From assembly GCA_963782495.1 (NCBI GenBank), contig CAWAJU010000004.1:310001-374000 (forward strand): a stretch of 64,000 nt of DNA. Direction: 5' to 3'. Within the stretch, counting starts at the first letter, position 1, and every line of letters starts with the position of its first letter. The translations under genes and the position numbers were made by a program. The notes under the pieces were generated by a model. It saw nothing but the letters and a program-made list of their open reading frames with translations. It made no database searches and was not told the origin of the DNA. Of this stretch, positions 1-9,314 are shown piece by piece. This DNA comes from DASQBT01 sp963782495 (GTDB taxonomy: Bacteria; Pseudomonadota; Gammaproteobacteria; Burkholderiales; Thiobacillaceae).

Positions 1-757
1 GCTGGTCCAGCGGTGCGGCCTGGTAACACTGCTCGTCGAAGTCCGGTGGCAGGAAAGGGAAATGCTCTTCCAGCCATTTGTCATCGTAAGTTCCAGCGTA
101 GCGGTAGCGCGGCTCCCAGCCCCGTCCGATGGGGCCGAGGCTCATCGGGGCGTAATCGTCGTCCGTGCTGGTGACGGGTCGATTTGATTCTTCGGTGTTG
201 GGCAGCGGTGCGCCATCCACCCATTCGCTCTTCAGGTGCTTGTGGAAGCCCTTACCGACCGGATTGCGCATGAAGGCAGCGTGCTTGGCCGGGTCTTCGT
301 GCTTGTTGTCCACGCCTCCGAAGGCGCGGTCATAGGTGATCGGCATGACGGTGAAGGGTTCCGGATCGCTGGCGCTGACGCCGGCGATGCCGGTGCGCCA
401 GTGCCGGTTGCCGACCACGGTGAAGCGCTTGCTGATGCCGTTTACCCGCAGCCCGACCGGCACCCGCGTGGCTGGCCGGCCATCGGGGGCATAAGCGCTG
501 CCGTTGAGCAGCACGTCCACCCGCTTCTTGCGCGGCGCGAAGTCCACCTCGTAGACGGGTGCGGAGAAACCGGGTTCACCCGTGAAGGTGTCCGCCATGA
601 TTAGTGGCAGTTGTTCCTCATGGAGCCGCAACTGCTCGTCCGGTGTACGCGGCAGATGGAAAGTGCCCTTGATGACCACCACCAGCAGTTCCCGGCCGCT
701 GGGCTCTATGCCCATGGTGTAGCCGGCGACCATGCGGGTGGCGTTGATGAGTTCCAT
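1..757 (-). CDS. DUF2169 protein, partial (runs off left edge)
   Basis: This is the N-terminal part (about 252 residues) of a DUF2169 family protein, which in T6SS loci is a cytoplasmic or adaptor protein encoded beside vgrG and its cargo. It begins MELINATRMVAGYTMG and contains the segments KRVDVLLNG and FGGVDNKHEDPAKHA, typical of the family. The ATG at 757 lies 6 bases after the stop of the DUF6484 gene, so the two are co-transcribed with vgrG. The C-terminus and any effector gene downstream are outside the window. Confidence 0.85.
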   Translation of the reverse strand, partial: MELINATRMVAGYTMGIEPSGRELLVVVIKGTFHLPRTPDEQLRLHEEQLPLIMADTFTGEPGFSAPVYEVDFAPRKKRVDVLLNGSAYAPDGRPATRVPVGLRVNGISKRFTVVGNRHWRTGIAGVSASDPEPFTVMPITYDRAFGGVDNKHEDPAKHAAFMRNPVGKGFHKHLKSEWVDGAPLPNTEESNRPVTSTDDDYAPMSLGPIGRGWEPRYRYAGTYDDKWLEEHFPFLPPDFDEQCYQAAPLDQ

Positions 758-763
758 GCCGGC

Positions 764-1264
764 TCAGTTGAGTTGCACCGAGCCGCCCTTGATGCGGTTC
801 ACGCCCGAGGAGCGGCTGAGCAGGTAGGTACCCTTGATCAGGACCTTGCCCGCCTTGGTGAGTGTGATGCTGGCCTGCCCGCAGCGCAGCACGATCTCCT
901 CCTTGGCGGTAACCACCAGACGCTGGCCATCCGCATCCACCTCGACCTGATCCGGCTTGTGCTCCATAGGCCAGGCACTCGCCGCCTGCAGGCAGCCCAT
1001 GACGATGGGACGCAGGGCATCGGCCTCGTCGAACATCAGCACCACCTGCCGGCCGATGTGGGCGCCATGCAGGTCGGGGATCGTGCGTGCGGAGATAGCC
1101 GCAGTGCCCGGCTGGCCCGGATAGATCACCAGCGGCGTGGCGGTGTTGTCGGTGAAGCCGACCAATTCGCCGATACGTACGCCATCGATGCGCGGCTGTC
1201 CGGCGGGCAATGGAATGTCTGGCTGCGTTGCAGCGACAGGCTCCTCAAAATCTCGTCCACTCAT
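764..1264 (-). CDS. DUF6484 domain protein, vgrG-linked
   Basis: A protein of 166 residues with the DUF6484 pattern: an N-terminal stretch IGELVGFTDNTATPLVIYPG that resembles an OB-fold barrel, then VVLMFDEADALRPIVMG, and a C-terminal beta-rich part (ITLTKAGKVLIKGTYLLSR) like the tip repeats of VgrG. DUF6484 proteins are encoded with T6SS spikes and DUF2169 proteins, and an adaptor or spike-extension role is usually inferred, not proven. It lies 63 bases after vgrG on the same strand. The start at 1264 has GGAG about ten bases upstream. Confidence 0.8.
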   Translation of the reverse strand: MSGRDFEEPVAATQPDIPLPAGQPRIDGVRIGELVGFTDNTATPLVIYPGQPGTAAISARTIPDLHGAHIGRQVVLMFDEADALRPIVMGCLQAASAWPMEHKPDQVEVDADGQRLVVTAKEEIVLRCGQASITLTKAGKVLIKGTYLLSRSSGVNRIKGGSVQLN

Positions 1265-1327
1265 CTCGTATTCTCCGATCTGATACTGACAACCGTGTGC
1301 GCTTGCGGCTGCCGAAAAGACAATGCG

Positions 1328-3568
1328 TTAGTTCTGCAGGATCTTCGATCCCTTCATCACGATGTCGCTGCTCGCCTTGACGTTGATCTTGCCCGAGCCC
1401 TCCACCGTGATGTCCTTGCCCTTGATCACAATGGTGCCGTCCTTCTTCATGCTGATGCTGGCGCTACCCGTCTGGATGGTAACCGAATCGCCTGCGTCGA
1501 TGACCAGGTTCTTCGCCACTTTGAGACTGTCATCGGCACCCACCTGCGCAGACCGGTTCTTGCCGACGTTGCTGGACTGGTCACTGCCGATTTCCTCGCT
1601 CTGATTTGCACCCACGCTGGTGGATTGGTCTGCGCCAACATTGACGGTTTGATTGGCACCCACCGTCACTGCCTGGGCGGCGCCCACGGTGATTTCCTGT
1701 GCCGCGCCCACGGTGATGGTCTCGTTTACGCCAACGGTGTGGGTGCGTTGGGTCGCAACGGTAAGCGTGTCGGTGGCACCGATCGTGACCGATTGGTTCG
1801 CGGCGACCGTCTCGGTCCGGTTGGCGCCGATGCTGATGGTCTCGTTCGAGCCCACGGTCTCGGTTCGGTTGACGCCGATGCCGATGGTCTCGTTGTTTCC
1901 GACATTTTCCTTCCGATCGACTCCGATGGTGATGGTCTCGTTGTTATCCACCGTCTCGGTGCGGTCGTGCTTGACGTGCGTCGTTTCGTCGTGATCGATG
2001 TTCTTGGTGCGGTCATGCCCCACCCAGTGGCTCTCGTCATTCTCGACTTCGATGTCCTGGTTCTTCTCGGCGTGAATCCAGAGCTGCTCGGCGCCCTTCT
2101 TGTCCTCCATCCGGATTGCGTTGGCGTTGGCCCCGCTGCCGCCTTTGGACGAGCGGGTCAGGATTCCGCTCTGGGTGGCATTGCCGGGCAGGTCCCATGG
2201 CGGCATCTGCTCGGCGTTGTACACGCGTCCGGTAATGATCGGCTGGTCGGGGTCACCCTCAAGAAAGTCGACGATCACTTCCTGACCGATGCGCGGGATA
2301 TGAATCGCGCCCCAGTTCTTGCCGGCCCAGGGATAGGACACCCGCATCCAGCAGGAGGTGTTCTGGTCCCGTTTCTGCTGGCCGTCCCGATCCCAGTGAA
2401 ATACCACTTTCACCCGCCCGTACTTGTCGGTGTAGATCTCGTCTCCTGACGGGCCGACGATGACGGCGGTTTGCGGCCCCTGAACAAAGGGCTTGGGCGT
2501 GCTGCGCTGTGGCCTGAAGGGTTCGCTAACGTTGAGCGCGGTGAAGCCGCAGCCATAGTTGCTGCCGCGGCCTTCCATCGCCTCGTATTCGCCATATTCC
2601 AGATGGTGATCCGCGGACACCACGAGGTAGTCGTCATTCTGGTCGCGGCGCGGGTGGCCGCTCAGTGTGAACCGGCTGCCGACGCTTATGCCGCGCGCAT
2701 TGCTTTGGCCGTGGGCGAGCTGGAACCGGGTTTGAACTTCCTCCAGTCGTGTCCTGACATAGTGGTCGCCGTCGCCCGTCTTGAGATAATCGCCCGGGTA
2801 GTCGAACACCTCGTAGTCGCCAAGTTCATGTTTGCGCTTGATCGTGGTCTTGACCTGCAGATCCACGCTCGGTTTCTCAAAATCATAATCGTCGAGACAG
2901 TAGCGGCCAGGCTGGATCTCGCGCACGAAATTCCAGTCGCTCACGTGTTCCTGTCCGGGCCGCGCCGCCCGTTCCACCGGGATGTATGGAATTTGCTCAT
3001 AGCCTTCGACGGGAGAGTGAGCGCTGTGCGAATCGGCAATGACCACGGTGTGCCTTCCGTCGACATGCTTAAGGTAGTAATAAATGCCCTCTTGCTCCAT
3101 CAGCCGGCTGATGAAGTTGAAATCCGTCTCGCGGTACTGGACACAATATATCCATTGTCTGTAGCTGCCGCTGAGGTCGAACTTGACGTCGGCCACCGAA
3201 TGTTCGTCGAATACTTTCTTGATGATGTCCGGCACCTTCATGTCCTGGAATATGCGGCAGTTGGCGGTGCGTGTGAGGAACCACAGCCAGGGACGCACCG
3301 TGGCGTGGTAGGCGTGATACCGGCCATGCATCCCGGTTTGGGAAAAGCGCGTGACATAGCCGTTGAAATAGCGGGCCTGGTTGCTCGGAAGCTCCAGCTT
3401 GACGGTTACGTTCTTGCCCAGAATCTTGTCCACATCGATGTCGCCGCGGCTGGAGAGCAGATCGACCTGGAATTCGGACAGCCGCGACAGCTCCTCGCGC
3501 GCGTGCATGCGGTGAAACAGCAATGCATCCCCGCCCAGTGGGGTGGTGATTGACATTACTCCGGCCAT
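1328..3568 (-). CDS. vgrG: T6SS spike protein VgrG
   Basis: A 746-residue VgrG (TssI), the trimeric spike on the Hcp tube that carries effectors into target cells. The N-terminal gp27-like part contains LLFHRMHAREELSRLSEFQVDLLS. The gp5-like OB fold and the usual junction (DKYGRVKVVFHWDRDG, then SCWMRVSYPWAGKNWG, then IPRIGQEVIVDFLEGDPDQP) are intact. The C-terminal third is a long DUF2345-type run of short repeats of the form NxTxxVGxxxT and ends in KASSDIVMKGSKILQN. Length is within the normal range for VgrG with a DUF2345 tail. No enzymatic domain is fused at the end, so cargo probably binds through the following DUF6484 and DUF2169 proteins. It follows clpV by 18 bases. ATG 3556 (MSITTPLGGD) is an alternative start. 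Confidence 0.96.
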   Translation of the reverse strand: MAGVMSITTPLGGDALLFHRMHAREELSRLSEFQVDLLSSRGDIDVDKILGKNVTVKLELPSNQARYFNGYVTRFSQTGMHGRYHAYHATVRPWLWFLTRTANCRIFQDMKVPDIIKKVFDEHSVADVKFDLSGSYRQWIYCVQYRETDFNFISRLMEQEGIYYYLKHVDGRHTVVIADSHSAHSPVEGYEQIPYIPVERAARPGQEHVSDWNFVREIQPGRYCLDDYDFEKPSVDLQVKTTIKRKHELGDYEVFDYPGDYLKTGDGDHYVRTRLEEVQTRFQLAHGQSNARGISVGSRFTLSGHPRRDQNDDYLVVSADHHLEYGEYEAMEGRGSNYGCGFTALNVSEPFRPQRSTPKPFVQGPQTAVIVGPSGDEIYTDKYGRVKVVFHWDRDGQQKRDQNTSCWMRVSYPWAGKNWGAIHIPRIGQEVIVDFLEGDPDQPIITGRVYNAEQMPPWDLPGNATQSGILTRSSKGGSGANANAIRMEDKKGAEQLWIHAEKNQDIEVENDESHWVGHDRTKNIDHDETTHVKHDRTETVDNNETITIGVDRKENVGNNETIGIGVNRTETVGSNETISIGANRTETVAANQSVTIGATDTLTVATQRTHTVGVNETITVGAAQEITVGAAQAVTVGANQTVNVGADQSTSVGANQSEEIGSDQSSNVGKNRSAQVGADDSLKVAKNLVIDAGDSVTIQTGSASISMKKDGTIVIKGKDITVEGSGKINVKASSDIVMKGSKILQN
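1510..2025 (-). repeat. In-frame short repeats encoding the VgrG beta-prism
   Basis: Within vgrG, degenerate units of about 24-30 bases encode a run of motifs such as RTETVGSNETISIG, NQSVTIGATDTLTV and AQAVTVGANQTVNVG. The units share the V-G core with alternating polar residues, as expected for a triple-stranded beta-prism needle. They are coding repeats and not independent mobile or CRISPR repeats. Such arrays can expand or contract by slippage. Confidence 0.8.
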
Positions 3569-3586
3569 GTACTCACCATTGATGCG

Positions 3587-6349
3587 CTAGTTGAACCCAT
3601 AAGCAAACTCTCCGTCTGCGACTTCCACATGCACGCGTTCCACGGGCTTGCCCTCCATCATCCGTCTCAACAGCTCCTCGCTGATGCGCGGCAGTACGGT
3701 GTTGGTCAAGATGGCGTCAATCATGCGCCCGCCGCTCTCCAGCTCCGTGCAGCGGCTGGCGATGAGCTTGACCACGGCATCGTCGTAGGTGAACGGCACC
3801 TGGTGGTTCTCGCGGATGCGCTTCCCGATGCGTCCAAGCTGCAGCCGCGCGATCGCGCCGATCATCTCGTCGTTGAGGGGGTAGTATGGGATCGTGACCA
3901 GGCGACCGAGCAAAGCGGGCGGAAACACCTTTAGCAGAGGCTCGCGCAGCGCCTTGGCGATCGCCTCCGCGTCGGGCATGAGTTCCGGGTCCTTGCACAG
4001 GCTCATGATGAGGTCGGTACCCACGTTGGTGGTAAGCAGGATCAGCGTGTTCTTGAAGTCGATCACGCGGCCCTCGCCGTCTTCCATCCAGCCCTTGTCA
4101 AAGACCTGGAAGAAGATCTCGTGCACGTCGGGGTGGGCCTTCTCCACTTCGTCCAGCAGCACCACGGAATAAGGTCGCCGGCGCACCGCCTCGGTCAAGA
4201 CCCCGCCTTCGCCATAACCCACATAGCCGGGCGGCGCGCCCTTGAGAGTGGACACGGTGTGCGCCTCCTGGAACTCGCTCATGTTGATGGTGATGACGTT
4301 CTGTTCGCCACCGTAGAGCGCCTCAGCGAGGGCCAGGGCAGTTTCGGTCTTGCCCACGCCCGAGGAGCCGGCCAGCATGAACACACCGATGGGCTTGCTG
4401 GGATTATCAAGGTGCGCGCGGGAAGTCTGGATGCGGCGAGCGATCATTTCCAATGCATGGCGCTGTCCAATGATGCGCTGCTCCAGTGTGTCGGCGAGCC
4501 TGAGAATGGCCTCCACCTCGTTCTTGACCATGCGCCCCACCGGGATGCCGGTCCAGCCTTCCACGACCGCGGCCACTGCCTGCTGATCAACCGTTGGCAG
4601 AATAAGAGGGCGCTCGCCCTGCAAGAGGTGGAGTTCGGTTTGCAAGCCCCTGAGTTGCCCGAGCAACGCCTCACGCTCCTGTACGCTCATGGTCGGCGCC
4701 GCGGTGGCCGGCGCGCCGGGCTCCACGCTTGCCACCGGCGTAGCCGATGCGGCTTGCTCCGCTGCCGCTTCCAGGGCACTGGCCGTACCCTCCACCTTGC
4801 CGCTGCCGGTGCGCAGCTTGCCGCGGATTTCCAGGATCTTGTCGACCAGCGCCTTTTCCTTCTCCCATTGCCCTTCCAAGCCGACGAGACGTTCGCGTTC
4901 GGCAGCCAGTTTCACCTCCGCATCGGCCTTGCGCGTACCCGTATCGATGGCAATGGCTTCCTCGCGCGCGATGATCGCCAGCTCGTTTTCCAGGGCCTGA
5001 ATGCGTTTGCGGCAATCGTCCACTTCCGGCGGCACCGCGTGCTGGCTGATGGCCACCCGGGCGCTGGCCGTGTCCAGCAGGCTCACCGACTTGTCGGGCA
5101 GTTGGCGCGCCGGGATATAACGGTGTGAGAGCTTGACCGAGGCCTCAAGCGCCTCGTCCAGGACCTGCACTCGGTGGTGCTTCTCCATGGTCGACACGAT
5201 GCCGCGCATCATGAGTATGGCCTTCTCTTCGGAGGGCTCCTGCACCTGCACCACCTGGAAGCGGCGGGTGAGCGCAGGATCCTTCTCGATGTGCTTCTTG
5301 TACTCGGCCCAGGTGGTCGCCGCCACCGTTCGCAGCGTCCCGCGCGCCAGTGCCGGCTTGAGCAGGTTGGCCGCATCGCCGGTGCCGGCTGCGCCGCCCG
5401 CACCGACCAGGGTGTGCGCCTCGTCGATAAACAGGATGATGGGCTTGGGCGAAGCCTGCACTTCCTCGATCACCTGGCGCAGGCGCTGCTCGAATTCGCC
5501 TTTCATGCTCGCGCCCGCCTGCAGCAGGCCCACGTCCAGCGTTCGCAGCGTCACGTCCATGAGCGGCGGCGGCACATCTCCGATCGCGATCTTGAGCGCA
5601 AACCCTTCCACCACGGCCGTCTTGCCCACGCCCGCCTCGCCGGTGAGGATAGGATTGTTCTGCCGGCGGCGCATGAGGATGTCGACGATCTGGCGGATCT
5701 CCTCGTCGCGCCCGACAATAGGGTCGAGCTTGCCGGCACGCGCCTGCTCGGTGAGGTCCACGGTGTAGCGTTTGAGCGCTTCCTGCTTGCCCATCGCGGC
5801 TGGCGCGATGGCCCCGCTCGCTTCACCCGGCGCGGCACCGGCGGTCGCGCCCTCGCCTGCCTGCAGTTGATCTTCTGGCGAGCCCGTAACAATGCGGGCG
5901 AAGTCGTCGGACAAGGCCTCCACTTTCACACGCTCGAACTGGTGCGAGATGTTGTACAGGGCATTACGCAAACTGGAGGTCTTCAACGCGCCGACCAGCA
6001 GATGTCCGGTGCGCACCCTGTACTCGCCGAACATGAGCGTGCCGTAAACCCAACCTCGCTCCACCGCATTCTCGACGTGGGTCGACAAGTCCGAAATGGA
6101 CGAGGCGCCGCGCGGCAGCCGATCCAGCGCCGCAGTCATGTCCTTGGCCAGTACGGATGCGTCGATCTCGAAATGCTTGGCGATGTGGTGCAGATCCGAA
6201 TCGCGTTCGCTCAGGATCTGCTGCAGCCAGTGCTCCAGCTCGACATAGGGATTGCCACGCAGTTTGCAGAACACGGTGGCGCTTTCAATGGCCTTGTAGG
6301 CCAGGCTATTCAGCTTGCCGAACAGTGCGACGCGACTGATTTCTCCCAT
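3587..6349 (-). CDS. clpV: T6SS sheath-recycling AAA+ ATPase ClpV (TssH)
   Basis: ClpV/TssH, the Clp-family unfoldase that disassembles the contracted TssB-TssC sheath. The start at 6349 (MGEISRVALFGKLN) is chosen because AGGAGAG precedes it and ClpV proteins begin this way; a longer reading frame continues upstream into tssG but looks spurious. About 920 residues: an N-terminal sheath-binding Clp_N region, a first AAA+ domain with Walker A GEAGVGKT near residue 237 and Walker B LFIDEAHT, a middle domain with an Ala-rich insertion, a second AAA+ domain with GSSGVGKTET and VVLLDEVEKAH, and a C-terminal D2-small domain. It lies 11 bases after tssG and directly before vgrG. Confidence 0.97.
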   Translation of the reverse strand: MGEISRVALFGKLNSLAYKAIESATVFCKLRGNPYVELEHWLQQILSERDSDLHHIAKHFEIDASVLAKDMTAALDRLPRGASSISDLSTHVENAVERGWVYGTLMFGEYRVRTGHLLVGALKTSSLRNALYNISHQFERVKVEALSDDFARIVTGSPEDQLQAGEGATAGAAPGEASGAIAPAAMGKQEALKRYTVDLTEQARAGKLDPIVGRDEEIRQIVDILMRRRQNNPILTGEAGVGKTAVVEGFALKIAIGDVPPPLMDVTLRTLDVGLLQAGASMKGEFEQRLRQVIEEVQASPKPIILFIDEAHTLVGAGGAAGTGDAANLLKPALARGTLRTVAATTWAEYKKHIEKDPALTRRFQVVQVQEPSEEKAILMMRGIVSTMEKHHRVQVLDEALEASVKLSHRYIPARQLPDKSVSLLDTASARVAISQHAVPPEVDDCRKRIQALENELAIIAREEAIAIDTGTRKADAEVKLAAERERLVGLEGQWEKEKALVDKILEIRGKLRTGSGKVEGTASALEAAAEQAASATPVASVEPGAPATAAPTMSVQEREALLGQLRGLQTELHLLQGERPLILPTVDQQAVAAVVEGWTGIPVGRMVKNEVEAILRLADTLEQRIIGQRHALEMIARRIQTSRAHLDNPSKPIGVFMLAGSSGVGKTETALALAEALYGGEQNVITINMSEFQEAHTVSTLKGAPPGYVGYGEGGVLTEAVRRRPYSVVLLDEVEKAHPDVHEIFFQVFDKGWMEDGEGRVIDFKNTLILLTTNVGTDLIMSLCKDPELMPDAEAIAKALREPLLKVFPPALLGRLVTIPYYPLNDEMIGAIARLQLGRIGKRIRENHQVPFTYDDAVVKLIASRCTELESGGRMIDAILTNTVLPRISEELLRRMMEGKPVERVHVEVADGEFAYGFN

Positions 6350-6360
6350 GGTCTGCTCTC

Positions 6361-7416
6361 CTAAGCCTGTGCCGGCGCAGCTTGCGACGCCATCAAGCGC
6401 TCGGCGTCCAGCATGAGATCGCCGGCATCGCTGGGCGCGCACCGCGTCCCAAGCCAGCTGGTCCATCCCAGACGCCCGAACTGGCCTAGCCGCGTCTGCG
6501 GCACCTGATCGCGCTTGAGTATCAGGCGCGCATCCCAGTCCAGCTCAAAGCACAGGTATTGCCTCACCCACGCCACCAGTCTGGCAAGCGCCGTCCCACC
6601 GGGCAGGAAGCTTTCGTATTGAGCGAGGGTAAGCGGGCCCAGCCACAGCCGAAACTTGTGTTGTCGGTCCCAGACGCTCGCACCCAGCACCGCGCCGGAT
6701 CCCAGCCGCGCACCCAAGCCCTCGGCCCCGAGCCGGGTGCGTTCGAACGGCGGCAGCTGCAACCAGTGACCGACGAATTCCTCCACCCGCACCGGCACGC
6801 GAAAGAAGCCGGTGAGCAATGCGGCCAAGCCGTCTCGATTGCGCACGTGACGCGCGAGCAAGCCGCAAAAGTACAGCTTGGCGGAATCATTCACCTCGTC
6901 GCGATTACGCACTTTGGCACCAGCCAGCCCCAGCACGGAACCCACGTAGACGGCAAAACGATCCTCGCGCGGCCGATCCAGGCTGCGCGTGGGTTGCGCC
7001 TGCGCCCAGGCGCGATAGAAGAGCAACAGGAAACGATGGTCGAAGACATCGAGGAAGCGTGAAAACGTCGGGTCACCCGAATGCAGGATGCGCTCGCGCG
7101 CGTAGTCGGTCAGATGCAGCGGAAGCGGACCATTGGGACCGAGCAAACCGAAGAACCGCTGCTCCAATCGGGCCGGTCTCCGCTCCGCGGGGGGCGAAAA
7201 GGAGGAAAGTGTACTGGGCGCGAATGCCATGGACGGTTCCTGCGCAAGCCGCAGGGGCTCGTCCAGAGGGCGTAGCGCCTCGCCCAGCCTGGGCTTCTCG
7301 GGGTACAGGCATTCGATCCGCCGCAACACCTGAAAGAAGTCGTAGGCGTAGGGCTTTTCCTCAAGCTGGCGAAAATAGCTCAGCAGATCGGTCGCTCGCC
7401 GCATCTCGGTATCCAT
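6361..7416 (-). CDS. tssG: T6SS baseplate protein TssG
   Basis: A baseplate wedge subunit of 351 residues (ImpH/VasB family) that forms a complex with TssF, TssE and TssK under the VgrG spike. Recognisable segments are YAYDFFQVLRRIECLYP near the N-terminus, FFGLLGPNGPLPLHLTDYARERILHSGDPTFSRFLDVF, and the C-terminal GLTLAQY-like stretch (GPLTLAQYESFLPGG) followed by LGQFGRLGWTSWLG. Its start overlaps the end of tssF by 37 bases; an internal ATG (MRRATDLLSYF) four codons in is also possible. Confidence 0.95.
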   Translation of the reverse strand: MDTEMRRATDLLSYFRQLEEKPYAYDFFQVLRRIECLYPEKPRLGEALRPLDEPLRLAQEPSMAFAPSTLSSFSPPAERRPARLEQRFFGLLGPNGPLPLHLTDYARERILHSGDPTFSRFLDVFDHRFLLLFYRAWAQAQPTRSLDRPREDRFAVYVGSVLGLAGAKVRNRDEVNDSAKLYFCGLLARHVRNRDGLAALLTGFFRVPVRVEEFVGHWLQLPPFERTRLGAEGLGARLGSGAVLGASVWDRQHKFRLWLGPLTLAQYESFLPGGTALARLVAWVRQYLCFELDWDARLILKRDQVPQTRLGQFGRLGWTSWLGTRCAPSDAGDLMLDAERLMASQAAPAQA

Positions 7417-9254
7417 CGCATGATCTCGCCGCGCTCGCCCGAGCGCAACACAGTTTCGGTGAATGAATTGAGCGACACGTGGTGGGCGAAAAACTGCTCC
7501 ATCACGGCGCCGAAAAGGAATGCGCTTCCTCCCTGGAAAGCCAGCTCTTCCACGTCCAGCACAATTTCCAGGCCGCGGCCGAAGCTGATTGGGCCTGGCA
7601 TGGGCAAGCGCCGCACCACCGGCTTTACCGCCAGTCGGCGCACGCCTTCGATCTGGCGCCTGCGAGCAGCCTCTGCGTTGACCGCATACAGGTTTAGCAT
7701 TTCGCGCAGCGCCGCCGCGCCCTCGTGCTCATCGTTGTTGACGAGGCTCAGGTAATTGAGCGACAGATGGCTAATGAACTGCCAGGTGATGGCGCCCTCG
7801 GCAAGCGGTGAATAGGGCTTTGACGGTCCCCGAATACAACGGATCGCTTCGATGGGCGCAGCGCTGTCAAGATTGAAATCGGTCTTGGTCGCCCCAAGCG
7901 GCATCGCGAGTGGCAGGTCGCGGTTGGTGCACAGCGTCGTCACTGCAATCTGGCGCAAGTCACCGCTGAATGGCGCCTCCTCTGGGTCGACCAGCGAAAT
8001 GAACACTTCGCTGCCGACATAGCTCGAACGGAACCCGGTGCGCCTTTTCTCCGCAGACAACAGGCGCGGCTCGCGCCTCTGGGTGAAATACGCAAGGTGT
8101 CCCGCGTCTTCCGTGTGGTAAGCCGCGTACAGCGGGAAGAAGTTCTGCTCGCCGTCGCTGCCGGCGCCGAAACCGGTTACCCCCGTCAGTTCATACACCT
8201 CGAAGTCCATGGGACGGGTACGGTCCACCACCACATGGTATTCGTGATTCGCGTCGCTCAGGTGGATGCGGTCCGCCCGCTTGGGGAACAGGTTGATGGC
8301 AGGCGCGCAGTTGAGCGTGAAGTTGCCTGCATCGACCAGATTCTCCAGTGGCGCGTCCCCCCGCTCGAACAGCAGCACGATCTCCAGCTCGTCGCCGCCA
8401 TGCCTGCTAACCGCGTCGTCAAGTCCGTCAATGTCCACAAACAGGAACCGTTGCGGAAATGCGAAGTATTCCTGCAGCAGGCGATAGCCCTGGAACCCGC
8501 GCAAAGTCACCGGCAAGAGCGCCTCCTCGTCGCGCAAGCCTGCGCCACGCACCCGGGCGGCATCAACGAATTCGAACCATGGCCACGGTCGTTCCGTCGG
8601 CGCGATCACCGCTCCGAGACACGCGCCGCAGATCAGCTCGTATAGTCGATAGGCGACTTCATCACTGCCCGAAAGGAACAGCCGCAACCGGCTCAAGCCG
8701 AGCTGATTGAAGCGCAGCCCTGCGGTCGACTTGAGTCGCAGTCGTATCCCGCCCCTGACCCTTTGGCCAAGGGACAAAGTGGACAGCGGCAGGTCCGGTG
8801 CGAAGGAGAAGTACTCGGCGCGCACAATCTCCAACGGCCACAGCGTGACATCCTGGGCAGTCCGAAATTCGCACGCGGTCATATCGCTCTTGCCCAGCAG
8901 GCTGCGTATGCTGCTGCCGCGCGGGATGGTGAAGCCGGAAGCCAGATTGGTCTCGCCCAACTGCGGAGCGAACTGGGCAATCAGCATTGAGGGCAATGGC
9001 GCCAGATAGTTGGGATAGACGATTTCCAACAGGTGCCGGGTGAAGCGTGGGAATTCTGCATCCAGCTTGACTTGGACGCGGGCGGCGAGAAAGGCGAAAC
9101 CTTCGAGCAAGCGTTCAACGTAGGGATCGGAGACCTCTACACCATCCATTCCCAGGCGCGCCGCAATCTTGGGAAACTGCTGCGCGAACTCGGCGCCCAT
9201 CTCGTGCAAGTGGGCCAGTTCCTGGTTGTAGTGGCGAAGCAGTCGCGGGTCCAT
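7380..9254 (-). CDS. tssF: T6SS baseplate protein TssF
   Basis: A baseplate wedge subunit of 624 residues (ImpG/VasA family). It starts MDPRLLRHYNQELAHLHEMG and continues with EFAQQFPKIAARLGMDGVEVSDPYVERLLEGFAFLAARV, the canonical N-terminus of the family, and ends with GEIMRWIPRCGERPIC, matching the usual RWPPR-like tail. TssF dimerises and holds TssG in the baseplate. The gene is full length with no visible disruption and lies 60 bases after tssE. Confidence 0.96.
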   Translation of the reverse strand: MDPRLLRHYNQELAHLHEMGAEFAQQFPKIAARLGMDGVEVSDPYVERLLEGFAFLAARVQVKLDAEFPRFTRHLLEIVYPNYLAPLPSMLIAQFAPQLGETNLASGFTIPRGSSIRSLLGKSDMTACEFRTAQDVTLWPLEIVRAEYFSFAPDLPLSTLSLGQRVRGGIRLRLKSTAGLRFNQLGLSRLRLFLSGSDEVAYRLYELICGACLGAVIAPTERPWPWFEFVDAARVRGAGLRDEEALLPVTLRGFQGYRLLQEYFAFPQRFLFVDIDGLDDAVSRHGGDELEIVLLFERGDAPLENLVDAGNFTLNCAPAINLFPKRADRIHLSDANHEYHVVVDRTRPMDFEVYELTGVTGFGAGSDGEQNFFPLYAAYHTEDAGHLAYFTQRREPRLLSAEKRRTGFRSSYVGSEVFISLVDPEEAPFSGDLRQIAVTTLCTNRDLPLAMPLGATKTDFNLDSAAPIEAIRCIRGPSKPYSPLAEGAITWQFISHLSLNYLSLVNNDEHEGAAALREMLNLYAVNAEAARRRQIEGVRRLAVKPVVRRLPMPGPISFGRGLEIVLDVEELAFQGGSAFLFGAVMEQFFAHHVSLNSFTETVLRSGERGEIMRWIPRCGERPIC

Positions 9255-9314
9255 TTAGACTCAGTGCGAACTCAGGTCTTCAAGTATCGGTCGCTTCATG
9301 TTTCAACTCTGAAG

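Noticed and set aside
1510..2025. Repeats within vgrG considered as a CRISPR or satellite array
   Set aside because: Units are degenerate, in frame and encode a beta-prism pattern; there are no unique spacers of constant length.
611..2449. Long plus-strand reading frame opposite vgrG
   Set aside because: It lies antisense to a gene with clear VgrG motifs; the repetitive high-GC coding sequence keeps the opposite frames open by chance.
5174..6364. 396-codon plus-strand frame opposite clpV
   Set aside because: Composition and lack of motifs or ribosome binding site mark it as a shadow of clpV.
6350..6466. Extended N-terminus of ClpV
   Set aside because: The extra 39 codons lie inside tssG and precede a strong ribosome binding site and the canonical ClpV start.
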